Source: Synechocystis salina LEGE 00031
Lineage (GTDB): Bacteria; Cyanobacteriota; Cyanobacteriia; Cyanobacteriales; Microcystaceae
Reading direction: 5' to 3'
DNA: 64,000 nucleotides
Assembly: GCF_015207985.1 (NCBI RefSeq)
Contig: NZ_JADEVV010000012.1
Coordinates: 1-64,000 of the forward strand
Shown here: positions 9,603 through 17,964 of the stretch, piece by piece
Numbering within the stretch: position 1 is the stretch's first letter
Layout of the letters: the number at the start of each line of letters is the position of its first letter
Program-made: the position numbers and the translations under genes
The notes under the pieces: generated by a model
Seen by the model: the letters and a program-made list of their open reading frames with translations, nothing else
The model's database searches: none
Told to the model about the DNA's origin: nothing

Positions 9603-11102
9603 ATGACTTTTAGTGAAGAATTTGAATTGTTACTGCGGGCCTGTTACCCCCTGCTCTATATTCCCACCCAGGAAGAAGAACGACTGGAAATGGCGATCGC
9701 CACCAGTGCGGAGAAGTTGGGCAATCGCTCGGTTTACTATTGGGACTTTGTGGAGGGCTACCAGGGCAATCCCAATGGGGCCAATGTGGGGCGCCGCAAT
9801 CCCCTGCAAGCCTTAGAATTTATCGAAAAATTACCCGGTAGTAGCAACGGTATTTTTGTTCTACGGGACTTTAATCGTTTTCTAGACGACGTTTCCATTT
9901 CCCGCAAATTAAGGAATCTAGCCCGTCGTCTCAAAGCTGAAGCCAAAAATCTTGTCATTGTTGCGCCCCAGATCTATATCCCCAACGAGTTGGCGGAAAT
10001 TATCACGGTGGTGGACTTTCCCCTGCCCAGCGGCCTTGAAATTCAAGGGGAAATCGAACGATTACTCAGTGGTTTGGGCCAGACCCTAGAGCCAGCCTTA
10101 CGGGATGAGTGGAGCAGAGCAGCCCAGGGTTTATCCATGGAAAGAATCCGGCGGGTGTTGGCCCGTTGCCTCGCGGACCATGGCCAGTTAGGAGCAGACG
10201 ATGTGGAATTGATGTTGGAGGAAAAACGTCAATCCATCCGCCAAACCCAAATCCTTGATTTTTATCCTGCTAGTGAACGCATCAGCGACATTGGGGGCCT
10301 GGATAATCTCAAGGATTGGTTGCTCCGGCGGGGGGGAGCCTTCAGTGAGCAGGCCCGGCGTTACGGTTTGCCCTATCCCCGGGGTTTACTGTTGGCCGGC
10401 ATCCAAGGCACCGGCAAATCCCTTACTGCTAAGGCGATCGCCCACCATTGGCATCTACCCCTGTTGAGGTTGGATGTGGGGCGACTGTTTGGCGGCTTGG
10501 TGGGGGAATCGGAAGCCCGCACCCGGCAGATGATCAACCTGGCTGAAGCTTTGGCCCCCTGTGTGTTTTGGATTGACGAAATTGATAAAGCCTTTGGGGG
10601 CATGGACAGTAGGGGGGATGGAGGCACCACCAGCAGGGTGTTTGGGGCGTTTATCACCTGGCTAGCGGAAAAAACTTCCCCGGTCTTTGTGGTGGCCACC
10701 GCTAATAATGTCCAGAGTCTGCCGCCGGAACTGTTGCGGAAGGGCCGCTTTGACGAAATTTTCTTTGTGGGACTGCCCAATAAAACGGAAAGGGAGGCCA
10801 TTTTCGCCGTCCATCTGCATCGCCTGCGCCCCCATAAAATGAGCGATTATGACATTCCCCGCCTGGCCTACGAAACTCCAGATTTTTCTGGCGCAGAAAT
10901 TGAGCAAATTTTGGTGGAAGCTATGCACATCGGCTTTAGCCAGAATCGGGAATTCACCACCGATGACATTCTTTCTGCCGCTAGCCAAGTGGTGCCCCTA
11001 GCCCGCACCGCCAAGGAACAAATCCAATTTTTGCAGGAGTGGGCCGCCGCCGGTAAAGCTCGTTTAGCCTCCAGGGACAGCGGTTTTCCCGCCATCAGCT
11101 GA
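9603..11102 (+). CDS. ycf46: AAA+ ATPase Ycf46
   Basis: A 499-residue AAA+ protein of the Ycf46 family, encoded in many algal plastids and cyanobacteria. Residues 1-240 form an unusual N-terminal domain starting MTFSEEFELLLRACYPLLYI. The ATPase core has Walker A GIQGTGKS near 266-273, Walker B CVFWIDEIDKAF near 320, a sensor-1 stretch (VVATANN) and an arginine finger region (LLRKGRFDEIFF). The frame is open upstream to 9522, but the ATG at 9603 gives the family N-terminus. Ycf46 has been linked to regulation of photosynthesis and carbon uptake. Its mechanism is not settled. It is close-coupled to the nuclease gene. Confidence 0.92.
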   Translation: MTFSEEFELLLRACYPLLYIPTQEEERLEMAIATSAEKLGNRSVYYWDFVEGYQGNPNGANVGRRNPLQALEFIEKLPGSSNGIFVLRDFNRFLDDVSISRKLRNLARRLKAEAKNLVIVAPQIYIPNELAEIITVVDFPLPSGLEIQGEIERLLSGLGQTLEPALRDEWSRAAQGLSMERIRRVLARCLADHGQLGADDVELMLEEKRQSIRQTQILDFYPASERISDIGGLDNLKDWLLRRGGAFSEQARRYGLPYPRGLLLAGIQGTGKSLTAKAIAHHWHLPLLRLDVGRLFGGLVGESEARTRQMINLAEALAPCVFWIDEIDKAFGGMDSRGDGGTTSRVFGAFITWLAEKTSPVFVVATANNVQSLPPELLRKGRFDEIFFVGLPNKTEREAIFAVHLHRLRPHKMSDYDIPRLAYETPDFSGAEIEQILVEAMHIGFSQNREFTTDDILSAASQVVPLARTAKEQIQFLQEWAAAGKARLASRDSGFPAIS

Positions 11103-11125
11103 CCGTTTACCTCGTTTTCTTCCCC

Positions 11126-11884
11126 ATGGCCAACTTCCCCAGACCCACTGAACAAACCAAACAATTTTTTCAGCAATGGCAAACTTATCAGCAGTTGATT
11201 GAGCACAATTACATGGCCCATCGACAAATTCACCAGGCGGTGGGGGCCTTGATTAAGCAACAGTTTGATCGCCCGTTTGATTTGTTAGACCTTGGCTGTG
11301 GGGATGCCCAGGCGATCGCCAAAACTTTGAGGGGTAGTGAAATTAATTCCTATACAGGGGTGGATTTATCCCCCAATGCCCTCGCCCTCGCCCAGCAAAA
11401 TTTGGCTACTTTTCCCCGCGTGGAGCTCAGGGAGGCGGATTTTTTGACCTATTTAAACCAAGCAAACCCAACCGCCCCAGCTAGCTTTGACCTCATCCAC
11501 GCCGGTTTTTCCTTGCACCATCTGCTGTTAAAGGAAAAAGAACAATTTTTTGCCCATTGTTTTTCCCTACTCCGCCCTGGGGGATATCTGCTTATCTATG
11601 ACGTTTTCCGTCAGCCCCACCAAGACCGACAGCAATATCTCCAAGCCTATTTAGACCGGGCCCAAAGCCAATGGCTCGCCCTTGCCCCTGATCAAATCCA
11701 GGCGATCGCCGGCCATATAAAGGAGTGCGATTTTCCTGAATTGGTGGCTACCATGGCGGAAATTAGTCAAAAAGTAGGATTTATGCCGCACCAGGTCCTC
11801 TTTACTGAGCCTAGGGGTTTCCACCACTGCTTTGCCTTTCCCCTTGGTCAAAGTGGAAAAGCCCTGGCCCAAGACGGGGTGTAA
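11126..11884 (+). CDS. Class I SAM-dependent methyltransferase
   Basis: A 252-residue soluble protein. Motif I LLDLGCGDA is at residues 53-61 and the acidic ribose-binding end of strand 2 is TGVDLSPNAL at 77-86. Motifs II/III lie in FDLIHAGFSLHH and LRPGGYLLIYDVFR. The fold is clear but nothing identifies the substrate. The start is 23 bp after ycf46 on the same strand, so it may be transcribed with it. Confidence 0.85.
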   Translation: MANFPRPTEQTKQFFQQWQTYQQLIEHNYMAHRQIHQAVGALIKQQFDRPFDLLDLGCGDAQAIAKTLRGSEINSYTGVDLSPNALALAQQNLATFPRVELREADFLTYLNQANPTAPASFDLIHAGFSLHHLLLKEKEQFFAHCFSLLRPGGYLLIYDVFRQPHQDRQQYLQAYLDRAQSQWLALAPDQIQAIAGHIKECDFPELVATMAEISQKVGFMPHQVLFTEPRGFHHCFAFPLGQSGKALAQDGV

Positions 11885-11986
11885 AAAGCAATTTTCCGAT
11901 AATATGGGCAGAAGCTAAACAGTGTCTCAATATGGGGGACTGTGGGCCGTAAACATTCAATCCGAATAATAAAGGACTGGTTGAAG

Positions 11987-12391
11987 ATGGAAGAACAAAA
12001 GACAGCAACTGCTGGGGTTAAAACCGACGTAGGACCAATCACTACTCCCAATCCCAAAAATTCCCCAATCACCGACCAGGCTTGGCAGGAATGGCTACAA
12101 CCGGTCTGGGAAGTGCTGGGTAAAATTCCTGAAATGACCGGGGAGTTTTTCGAGGACAACAAACAACCCCTCATTTCCCTGGGCATAATCCTGTTGGGCA
12201 TTATCAGCGTCAAAATCTTGATTGCTGTGCTCGATGCCATTAATGATATTCCTTTATTGGCACCAACTTTACAGTTGATCGGCATGGGCTACACCGCTTG
12301 GTTTATCTGGCGTTACCTTTGGAAAGCCGAAAAACGCCAAGAGTTGGCTTCCGAGTTTGGTGCATTAAAGGAGCAAATTTTTGGCGGTTAG
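11987..12391 (+). CDS. curT: Thylakoid curvature protein CurT (CAAD domain)
   Basis: A 134-residue membrane protein: acidic/polar N-terminus, an amphipathic helix (QAWQEWLQPVWEVLGKI, residues 31-47), two membrane helices at about 61-83 and 88-112, and an amphipathic C-terminus (EKRQELASEFGALKEQIFGG). This is the CAAD/CURT1 layout. In Synechocystis CurT shapes thylakoid edges and the PSII assembly biogenesis zones. The frame extends upstream to an ATG at 11942 (149 aa), but the residues it adds (MGRKHSIRIIKDWLK) are basic and atypical, and an AAAGGA precedes the ATG at 11987. The longer start cannot be excluded. Confidence 0.9.
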   Translation: MEEQKTATAGVKTDVGPITTPNPKNSPITDQAWQEWLQPVWEVLGKIPEMTGEFFEDNKQPLISLGIILLGIISVKILIAVLDAINDIPLLAPTLQLIGMGYTAWFIWRYLWKAEKRQELASEFGALKEQIFGG

Positions 12392-12429
12392 TGTCTCCAG
12401 ACCACCCCAGCTTCTTTTTCCTGCCCCTG

Positions 12430-12460
12430 TCCTCCGGGTTTAATGTTCGGGGGATTTTTT
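12430..12460 (+). terminator. Rho-independent terminator of curT
   Basis: TCCTCCG (12430-12436) pairs with CGGGGGA (12448-12454), including one G-U pair, and is followed by six T residues at 12455-12460. It lies 39 bp after the curT stop. Confidence 0.75.
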
Positions 12461-12586
12461 CTGCCCTGGGTCAAAACCAACCCATCCTGACCCACCGGGG
12501 TGGGACAGTTTACGCCTCATTGCCTCGGTGGCTGGTATTCTAGGAGTTAGTTTCCCGCCATTCTTCCTCCCCTTTTTTCAGGAGCG

Positions 12587-14602
12587 ATGAGCAACTCCCC
12601 GTCTGTCCTCACAGAGCTATTGCAGTCCTTACCGAGTCTGCGGGCCCAAACCTATTTCAAGTCTTCCCTTACGGCCCTGTCCCACGCCATGGAAGATCAG
12701 GTGTTAGCGGAAAGTACAGCGGGCAATCCCCTGATTATTGCGGCTTTTCAGCGGGAAAGGTTTTATCGTCAAGAAGCCCATCGCTATCGCCGTATTGCCG
12801 ATAAGAGCAACCAGGTTTATGTGCTCTCCGCCCCGGAGACAGAGTTTAAGCACAGCTCCGGCATTTATGAAACCATTGCCTTTACGCCGGAAGATAGCCT
12901 CGCCCAGGAATGGCATTTAGTGGTCATTGGCGATCGTTATGCCAGTTGCTTAATTTGTCGAGAACGGCCCACCCAGGATAAATGGGACAGTAACCGCCGT
13001 TTTGAGGGGATTTGGACCTTTGATCGCCAGGTGAGCCGGGTGGCGGCCGAACTGTTGTTAAAACGGATTTTGGTCTACCGTCCAGAGTTACAAGCCAAAA
13101 TCGAGGAAGCTACCCAAACCTGGCTCCAACCTTCCTGCACCGTCCCCCCCCGGGGCATTGATGATAACCCCGATCCCTTTGTGCAACGGCTAATTACCTA
13201 TCTCCAGGCCGGACAGTACAAACTAATTAAAGCCAATCGCAATTTACAGGACAAAGAAGAGCGGGAAAGACTGCTTAACTCGATCACAACGGCGGTGCGA
13301 CGTTCCCTCGATCCAGAGGAAATTATGCAAGTGGCAGTGGAAAAACTGGGGCAAGGCCTGGGCATTTGTCGCTGTGTAATTTACCGCTGTAGCGCTGATG
13401 ATGCGGTGGCGACCATTAGCCATGAATTCCTCAGTAGCGGTGTTGGCTCCATCAAGGGTTATCCCTGGCCCCTCAAGGATAATCCCCTGTTTCAGCAGGT
13501 GGTGGCCCTCAAGGAGGCGATCGCCATTGACAACATTGACCGAGATCCAAGGTTAGGGGAACCGGGACCCTCCACAGGAGAAGTGAAAACCCTGGTGAAA
13601 AGCTGTGCCATCCTTTCTTGGATGTTAGTGCCGATTTTTTATCGGGAAAGACTGCTGGGCATGATGGAATTCCACCACTGCGGCCCAGCCCCCACAGAAT
13701 GGGAGAACGATGCCCTCACCCTAGTGGAAGGGGTGGCCACCCAGATCGGAGTAGCGCTGATCCAAGCGGAATCCTATGCCAACCTCCAGGAATTGAATGA
13801 GCAATTGGCAGCCCTAGACCGCACCCGTTCTAACCTGGTGGCCATTACAGGGCACGAACTGCGGACTCCCCTTTCCACCATCCAAGTGTGTTTAGAAAGC
13901 CTGGCCACGGAACCGGATATGCCCCAGGAGTTACGGCAGGTGATGTTAAACACCGCCCTGGAGGATGCGGAGAGGATGCGTAAACTGGTGCAGGATTTCC
14001 TCACATTGTCCCAGCTAGAAAGTGGCCGGGTGGAATGGAACGCAGAGCCGATTTCCCTGGAGGAATGCGTGGAACTTTCCTTGAGCCATATCCGGGCCCA
14101 CAATCGTGGCCAAGAGGTGCCCGCCATTATTAATCAGGTGAACGGAGAAACCCCCATGGTGGAGGCAGACGGGGAATGGTTAGTGGAATTGTTGACCAAA
14201 CTTTTGGATAACGCCATCAAATTCACCCCCAGCAATGGTAAGATTTCCATCGCCGTTGATCGCCCGAATCCATCCCAATTGGAAGTTACCATCACCGATA
14301 CAGGGCGGGGCATTGAGCCCAACCGCCTGGAAACCGTATTTGATCGTTTTTATCAAGAAGAAGGAGCTTTACGCCGCAGTCGGGGGGGCACCGGCATTGG
14401 CCTAGCCATCTGTCGACAAATTGTCAGCGGTTGGGGGGGGGCAATTTGGGCCGCTTCCGATGGTAAAAACCACGGCACTCAGTTCCATTTCACCGTCCCC
14501 ATTGTCTTGCCAGAGAACCCTGGCCCCACCGTGGAGGAAATTGTGGCCAAAAAGCGAAAAGCCGTGGCCCCTAGGGCATCTTCCCGGGGTAAAAGAAAAT
14601 AA
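12587..14602 (+). CDS. DICT-GAF sensor histidine kinase
   Basis: A 671-residue cytoplasmic two-component kinase. Residues about 15-165 match a DICT sensory domain (FKSSLTALSHAMED, then IIAAFQRERFYRQEAHRY). A GAF domain spans about 225-395 and a short coiled linker leads to HisKA with GHELRTPLSTIQ (H423 phospho-acceptor). The ATP lid domain has N-box LLDNAIKF near 540, G1 DTGRGIEP near 572 and G2 RGGTGIGLAI near 600. The C-terminal tail is very basic. DICT domains co-occur with light or signal sensing in cyanobacteria, but the signal is unknown. No response regulator is adjacent. An AGGAGCG SD precedes the ATG. Confidence 0.92.
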   Translation: MSNSPSVLTELLQSLPSLRAQTYFKSSLTALSHAMEDQVLAESTAGNPLIIAAFQRERFYRQEAHRYRRIADKSNQVYVLSAPETEFKHSSGIYETIAFTPEDSLAQEWHLVVIGDRYASCLICRERPTQDKWDSNRRFEGIWTFDRQVSRVAAELLLKRILVYRPELQAKIEEATQTWLQPSCTVPPRGIDDNPDPFVQRLITYLQAGQYKLIKANRNLQDKEERERLLNSITTAVRRSLDPEEIMQVAVEKLGQGLGICRCVIYRCSADDAVATISHEFLSSGVGSIKGYPWPLKDNPLFQQVVALKEAIAIDNIDRDPRLGEPGPSTGEVKTLVKSCAILSWMLVPIFYRERLLGMMEFHHCGPAPTEWENDALTLVEGVATQIGVALIQAESYANLQELNEQLAALDRTRSNLVAITGHELRTPLSTIQVCLESLATEPDMPQELRQVMLNTALEDAERMRKLVQDFLTLSQLESGRVEWNAEPISLEECVELSLSHIRAHNRGQEVPAIINQVNGETPMVEADGEWLVELLTKLLDNAIKFTPSNGKISIAVDRPNPSQLEVTITDTGRGIEPNRLETVFDRFYQEEGALRRSRGGTGIGLAICRQIVSGWGGAIWAASDGKNHGTQFHFTVPIVLPENPGPTVEEIVAKKRKAVAPRASSRGKRK

Positions 14603-14702
14603 GATTTTTTCTTAAATTACCTAACTCAATTAATTCAATTTAAAAAATAACCGCACTGCCTATTCGCTATCTGCCAACGATAGTGCCGGTCTCAGTCCCA
14701 AC

Positions 14703-15218
14703 ATGGAGTTTAAAACTTTTTTCGATGCTTTTCCCCTCGGTATTTTCGTCGTCAATGCCAAGGGTAGACCAGTTTATGCCAACCTCGCCGCCATTAATCT
14801 CCTAGGAAAAGGCCTTTGGCCCGAAGCGGCGATCGACCAATTAAACGATATTTACCAAGCCTATCAAACCGGCACCAATCAACTTTATCCCCTCACCGAA
14901 CAACCGTTACTCAAAGCCCTCCAAGGGGAAACCTACCAGGTGGACGACATGGAAATTCATCAGGGGGGACAAATCATTCCCTTGGAAGTCACAGGGACAC
15001 CCATTTTTGATCATCAGGGTACATTGCAGTACGCCATGGCCGTGTTACGGGATCTGCGCGATCGCCAACGGAGAAATGAACAGCAGATTGCTTTGCAACA
15101 GGATTTACTGCGGCGCAACCAGGGGCTGGTGCAAGAAAATGCCACCCTAAAGCGCAAATTAGCGATGTTGGAGGCCCAGTTAGAAGCCCAGTTAAACCCA
15201 ATACAGTCGGAAGCCTAG
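14703..15218 (+). CDS. Stand-alone PAS-domain protein with C-terminal coiled coil
   Basis: A 171-residue soluble protein. Residues 1-125 are a PAS domain (FFDAFPLGIFVVNAKGRPVY at the start, then the typical GTLQYAMAVLRDLRDRQ end). From about 120 to 171 a Gln/Glu/Leu-rich helix (NEQQIALQQDLLRRN, LKRKLAMLEAQLEAQL) predicts a coiled coil and probably dimerises it. There is no catalytic output domain. It lies 100 bp after the DICT kinase on the same strand, so it might feed a signal to it. That partnership is inference only. Confidence 0.82.
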   Translation: MEFKTFFDAFPLGIFVVNAKGRPVYANLAAINLLGKGLWPEAAIDQLNDIYQAYQTGTNQLYPLTEQPLLKALQGETYQVDDMEIHQGGQIIPLEVTGTPIFDHQGTLQYAMAVLRDLRDRQRRNEQQIALQQDLLRRNQGLVQENATLKRKLAMLEAQLEAQLNPIQSEA

Positions 15219-15320
15219 GAGCTCATGGAGCCATGGCTCTCCCCCTTTGATTGGGGAAACATTAGGCCGTGCCACCGCTCTTCCCCCATAATGGCCCCTT
15301 GATCTATTGGAATCTAGCCT

Positions 15321-16922
15321 GTGTCTCCGTCTGGTAAATCGTCCCGTTCCTTGGCTAATATCGCTGGCATTGTGGCGATCGCCACCTTGATCAGTAAAGT
15401 TTTTGGTTTATTGCGTGAGCAGATCATCGCCGCCGCCTTTGGGGTGGGGACGGTGGTGACGGCCTACGCCTATGCCTACGTGATCCCCGGCTTTCTCTTT
15501 ATCCTTCTCGGGGGCATTAATGGGCCGTTCCACAGTGCTTTGGTGAGTGTGCTAGCGAAACGGGACCGGGAAGAGGCGGCTCCCTTAGTGGAAACCGTTA
15601 CCACCCTGGTTAGTGGAGTATTGCTTGGGGTAACAATTATTTTGGTGCTGGGGGCGGGAATATTTATTGACCTACTGGCACCGGGATTAGAGCCAGAAAC
15701 CAGACGCATGGCGGTGCAACAGTTGCAGATTATGGCCCCCATGGCCCTACTTTCGGGGTTAATTGGCATTGGCTTCGGTACCCTGAATGCGGCGGATCAG
15801 TACTTATTGCCCAGCATTAGTCCTTTGCTTTCCAGTATTACCGTCATTGTGGGCTTAGGGGCCGCTGTGTGGCAATTGGGGGAGCAATTAAACACCGAAC
15901 CCTATTGGTTATTGGGTTCCCTCTTGCTAGCAGGGGGGACCACCGCTGGAGCTGTGTTGCAATGGTTAGCCCAGATTGTGCCCCAGGCCAAAGCAGGCAT
16001 GGGGAAATTGCGGCTGAGGTTTAATTTTGCCCTGCCGGGGGTAAGGGAAGTTTTGCAGGTCATGATTCCCGCCACCCTGTCTTCGGGGATGTTGTATATC
16101 AACTTTGCCACCAACCTGTTTTTTGCTTCCTTTATTCCCAATGCGGCGGCGGCCATGCGCTATGGCAATTTTGTTGCCCTCACTCCCCTGGGCATTATTT
16201 CCAATATGATTTTGGTGCCCTTTCTGCCAGTATTTTCCCGCTTAGCTGATCCCCAGGATTGGTCAGAATTAAGGCTCCGAATCCGCCAGGGAATCATGTT
16301 AAGCGCCCTGACCATGTTTCCCCTCACAGCCATTTTAGTGGGGCTAGCCATTCCCATTGTTCAGGTTATTTATGAGCGGGGGGCCTTTGACGCAGAGGCG
16401 GCGGCGGAGGTGGCTCCGGTGTTGGCAGCCTACGGTTTAGGCATGTTTTTCTACCTTGGTCGGGATGTGTTGGTGCGGGTATTTTATGCCCTGGGGGACG
16501 GGAACAGTCCTTTCAAGGTCAGTCTATTTAACATTTTCCTGAATGGTTTATTGGATTTCCTCTTCTATAAACCCTTTGGCACAGTGGGCATTGTCATGGC
16601 AACGGTGGGGGTAAATCTTTTTTCTATGGTTATCTTTATTTGGATGCTGAACCGTCGTCTAGCTGGTCTGAATCTGTGGGGCTGGCTCATTGACCTGGGC
16701 AAACTGGTTGGTGTTACGGCGATCGCCAGTGTGGCGGGTTGGCAGGGGAGTGTGCTGTGGCAGAAACTTTGGGGGGTGGATAGCTTGGTGGAGAATATCC
16801 TGGAAGTGCTGACCATGTCCAGCATTATCCTGGTGGTGTTCACTGTGGGGGTGGCCTTTGCCAAAGTCCCAGAGGTCAATTTACTAGGCGATCGCCTGTG
16901 GAAAAAATTCAAACGGGTTTAG
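15321..16922 (+). CDS. murJ: Lipid II flippase MurJ
   Basis: A 533-residue polytopic protein of the MVF/MurJ family that flips lipid II to the periplasmic face for peptidoglycan synthesis. The N-terminal signature IATLISKVFGLLREQIIAAA is at residues about 20-39. About 13-14 hydrophobic helices follow, including the conserved stretch PLGIISNMILVPFLPVFSRL. Translation starts at GTG (15321). The frame then reads MSPSGKSSRSLANIAGIV, a basic tail before helix 1. No other murein gene is adjacent. Confidence 0.94.
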   Translation: MSPSGKSSRSLANIAGIVAIATLISKVFGLLREQIIAAAFGVGTVVTAYAYAYVIPGFLFILLGGINGPFHSALVSVLAKRDREEAAPLVETVTTLVSGVLLGVTIILVLGAGIFIDLLAPGLEPETRRMAVQQLQIMAPMALLSGLIGIGFGTLNAADQYLLPSISPLLSSITVIVGLGAAVWQLGEQLNTEPYWLLGSLLLAGGTTAGAVLQWLAQIVPQAKAGMGKLRLRFNFALPGVREVLQVMIPATLSSGMLYINFATNLFFASFIPNAAAAMRYGNFVALTPLGIISNMILVPFLPVFSRLADPQDWSELRLRIRQGIMLSALTMFPLTAILVGLAIPIVQVIYERGAFDAEAAAEVAPVLAAYGLGMFFYLGRDVLVRVFYALGDGNSPFKVSLFNIFLNGLLDFLFYKPFGTVGIVMATVGVNLFSMVIFIWMLNRRLAGLNLWGWLIDLGKLVGVTAIASVAGWQGSVLWQKLWGVDSLVENILEVLTMSSIILVVFTVGVAFAKVPEVNLLGDRLWKKFKRV

Positions 16923-17048
16923 GCAGCAAAGAAATTTTCCCAAGGACAATGAAAGAGTTGGGTTTTTTAGCTGTTCCAGCACATATCAATATTGTTACTA
17001 TCAACCTCTCTGTCAGTACTATCTGCTTGAATTAGCTAGAATGATGCC

Positions 17049-17525
17049 ATGGCAACCTTCTTGGCCCTATTACCCCGCTCCCTAACCACATTTTTGTATG
17101 CTGTAGCGGCATTATTGAGGTTTTATGGCAACATCGACACCACCCCCTTCCAACCCATCCCCCTCACCATCCTCGAATGGAGTTTCTGGGCGTTCACTTT
17201 GGGCACAGCGTCTTTGGTGGTTAATCTCGGCCTTGAGTGGAACGCTGGAAATCGAAGCCGATATCAAGCGGATCGAGCAACAGAACGCGAAACTAGACGA
17301 GATGATCTTGCGAACGAGGAACGATAAAAAGCAGATCGAGAAAGAGACCGAGCAAATCAAGAAAGAAACCGAGCAGATCAAGAAAGACAACGAGCGGCTG
17401 GCCGAGCTAGAATCCAAAATCGATTCTTCATTTCGCAAATACGGTATCAACTTACCCCTAACCCAGATACCAGATCAGCCCTGACGGATTTTCTCAGCTT
17501 TCTGCAAGAGTATGGCGAATACTAA
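17049..17525 (+). pseudogene. Membrane / coiled-coil protein gene interrupted by an in-frame TAA
   Basis: The frame from the ATG at 17049 encodes 92 residues: two hydrophobic helices (about 1-23 and 42-62) and the start of an Arg/Glu-rich helix ending LANEER, then TAA at 17325-17327. Reading through in the same frame continues the same kind of sequence (KADRERDRANQERNRADQER) and ends in a well-formed domain, RIQNRFFISQIRYQL to LTDFLSFLQEYGEY, stopping at 17523-17525. The arrangement resembles cyanobacterial membrane proteins with a charged helix and a short C-terminal helical domain. I read it as a full gene of about 158 codons broken by one stop, most simply CAA to TAA. It overlaps the next gene by 14 nt. 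An ORF in another frame (17125-17484) is discussed under findings. Confidence 0.65.
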
Positions 17526-17958
17526 TTCATCCTCCGGGAATACGAAAATTAAGGTTTTTGTCTATGGAACCTTGATGCCAGAAGAGTGTAATCACCAAGC
17601 CTATTGCCACCACCAAATTGAGCCCCCTGTCCTGGGCTATGTGCGGGGACGGATCTACCATTTGCCAAATTTTGGCTATCCAGCCCTGGCGATCGGGGAA
17701 GATAGGGTTTGGGGCTATTGCCTCACCTTTGCGGCCGGCTTTTCCCTGGAGCATCTGGATAGTTTGGAAGATTATCAACCAGGGCGATCGCCCCAAGAGA
17801 ACGTGTATGATCGTTGCTGGGCTAAGGTATTTGACCCCCAAGATCAGGTGATGACGGAAGCGTGGCTCTACCGCATGGATCCTGAAAAAATTGAGCAGTA
17901 TGGAGGAATTTATCTTCCCAATGGCCGTTGGTCTAGCCAGCAGAAATCTATCGCCTAA
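17512..17958 (+). CDS. Gamma-glutamylcyclotransferase-like (GGCT/AIG2) protein
   Basis: A 148-residue protein. The substrate-binding loop VFVYGTLMP is at residues 15-23 (YGTL 18-21), and the conserved acidic segment HLDSLEDYQP at 81-90 supplies the likely catalytic glutamate E86. The fold is shared by gamma-glutamyl cyclotransferases and gamma-glutamylamine cyclotransferases. The exact substrate is not determinable. The start overlaps the end of the read-through frame of the preceding broken gene by 14 nt, suggesting the two were co-translated. menE follows 6 bp later. Confidence 0.85.
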   Translation: MANTNSSSGNTKIKVFVYGTLMPEECNHQAYCHHQIEPPVLGYVRGRIYHLPNFGYPALAIGEDRVWGYCLTFAAGFSLEHLDSLEDYQPGRSPQENVYDRCWAKVFDPQDQVMTEAWLYRMDPEKIEQYGGIYLPNGRWSSQQKSIA

Positions 17959-17964
17959 GCTCCC

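Noticed and set aside
17125-17484. 119-residue coiled-coil ORF (MATSTPPPSNPS start) as an independent gene
   Set aside because: Its heptad look comes from a 21-bp DNA repeat that gives helical sequence in two frames. The competing frame has better ends and overlaps the next gene naturally. Kept only as a finding.
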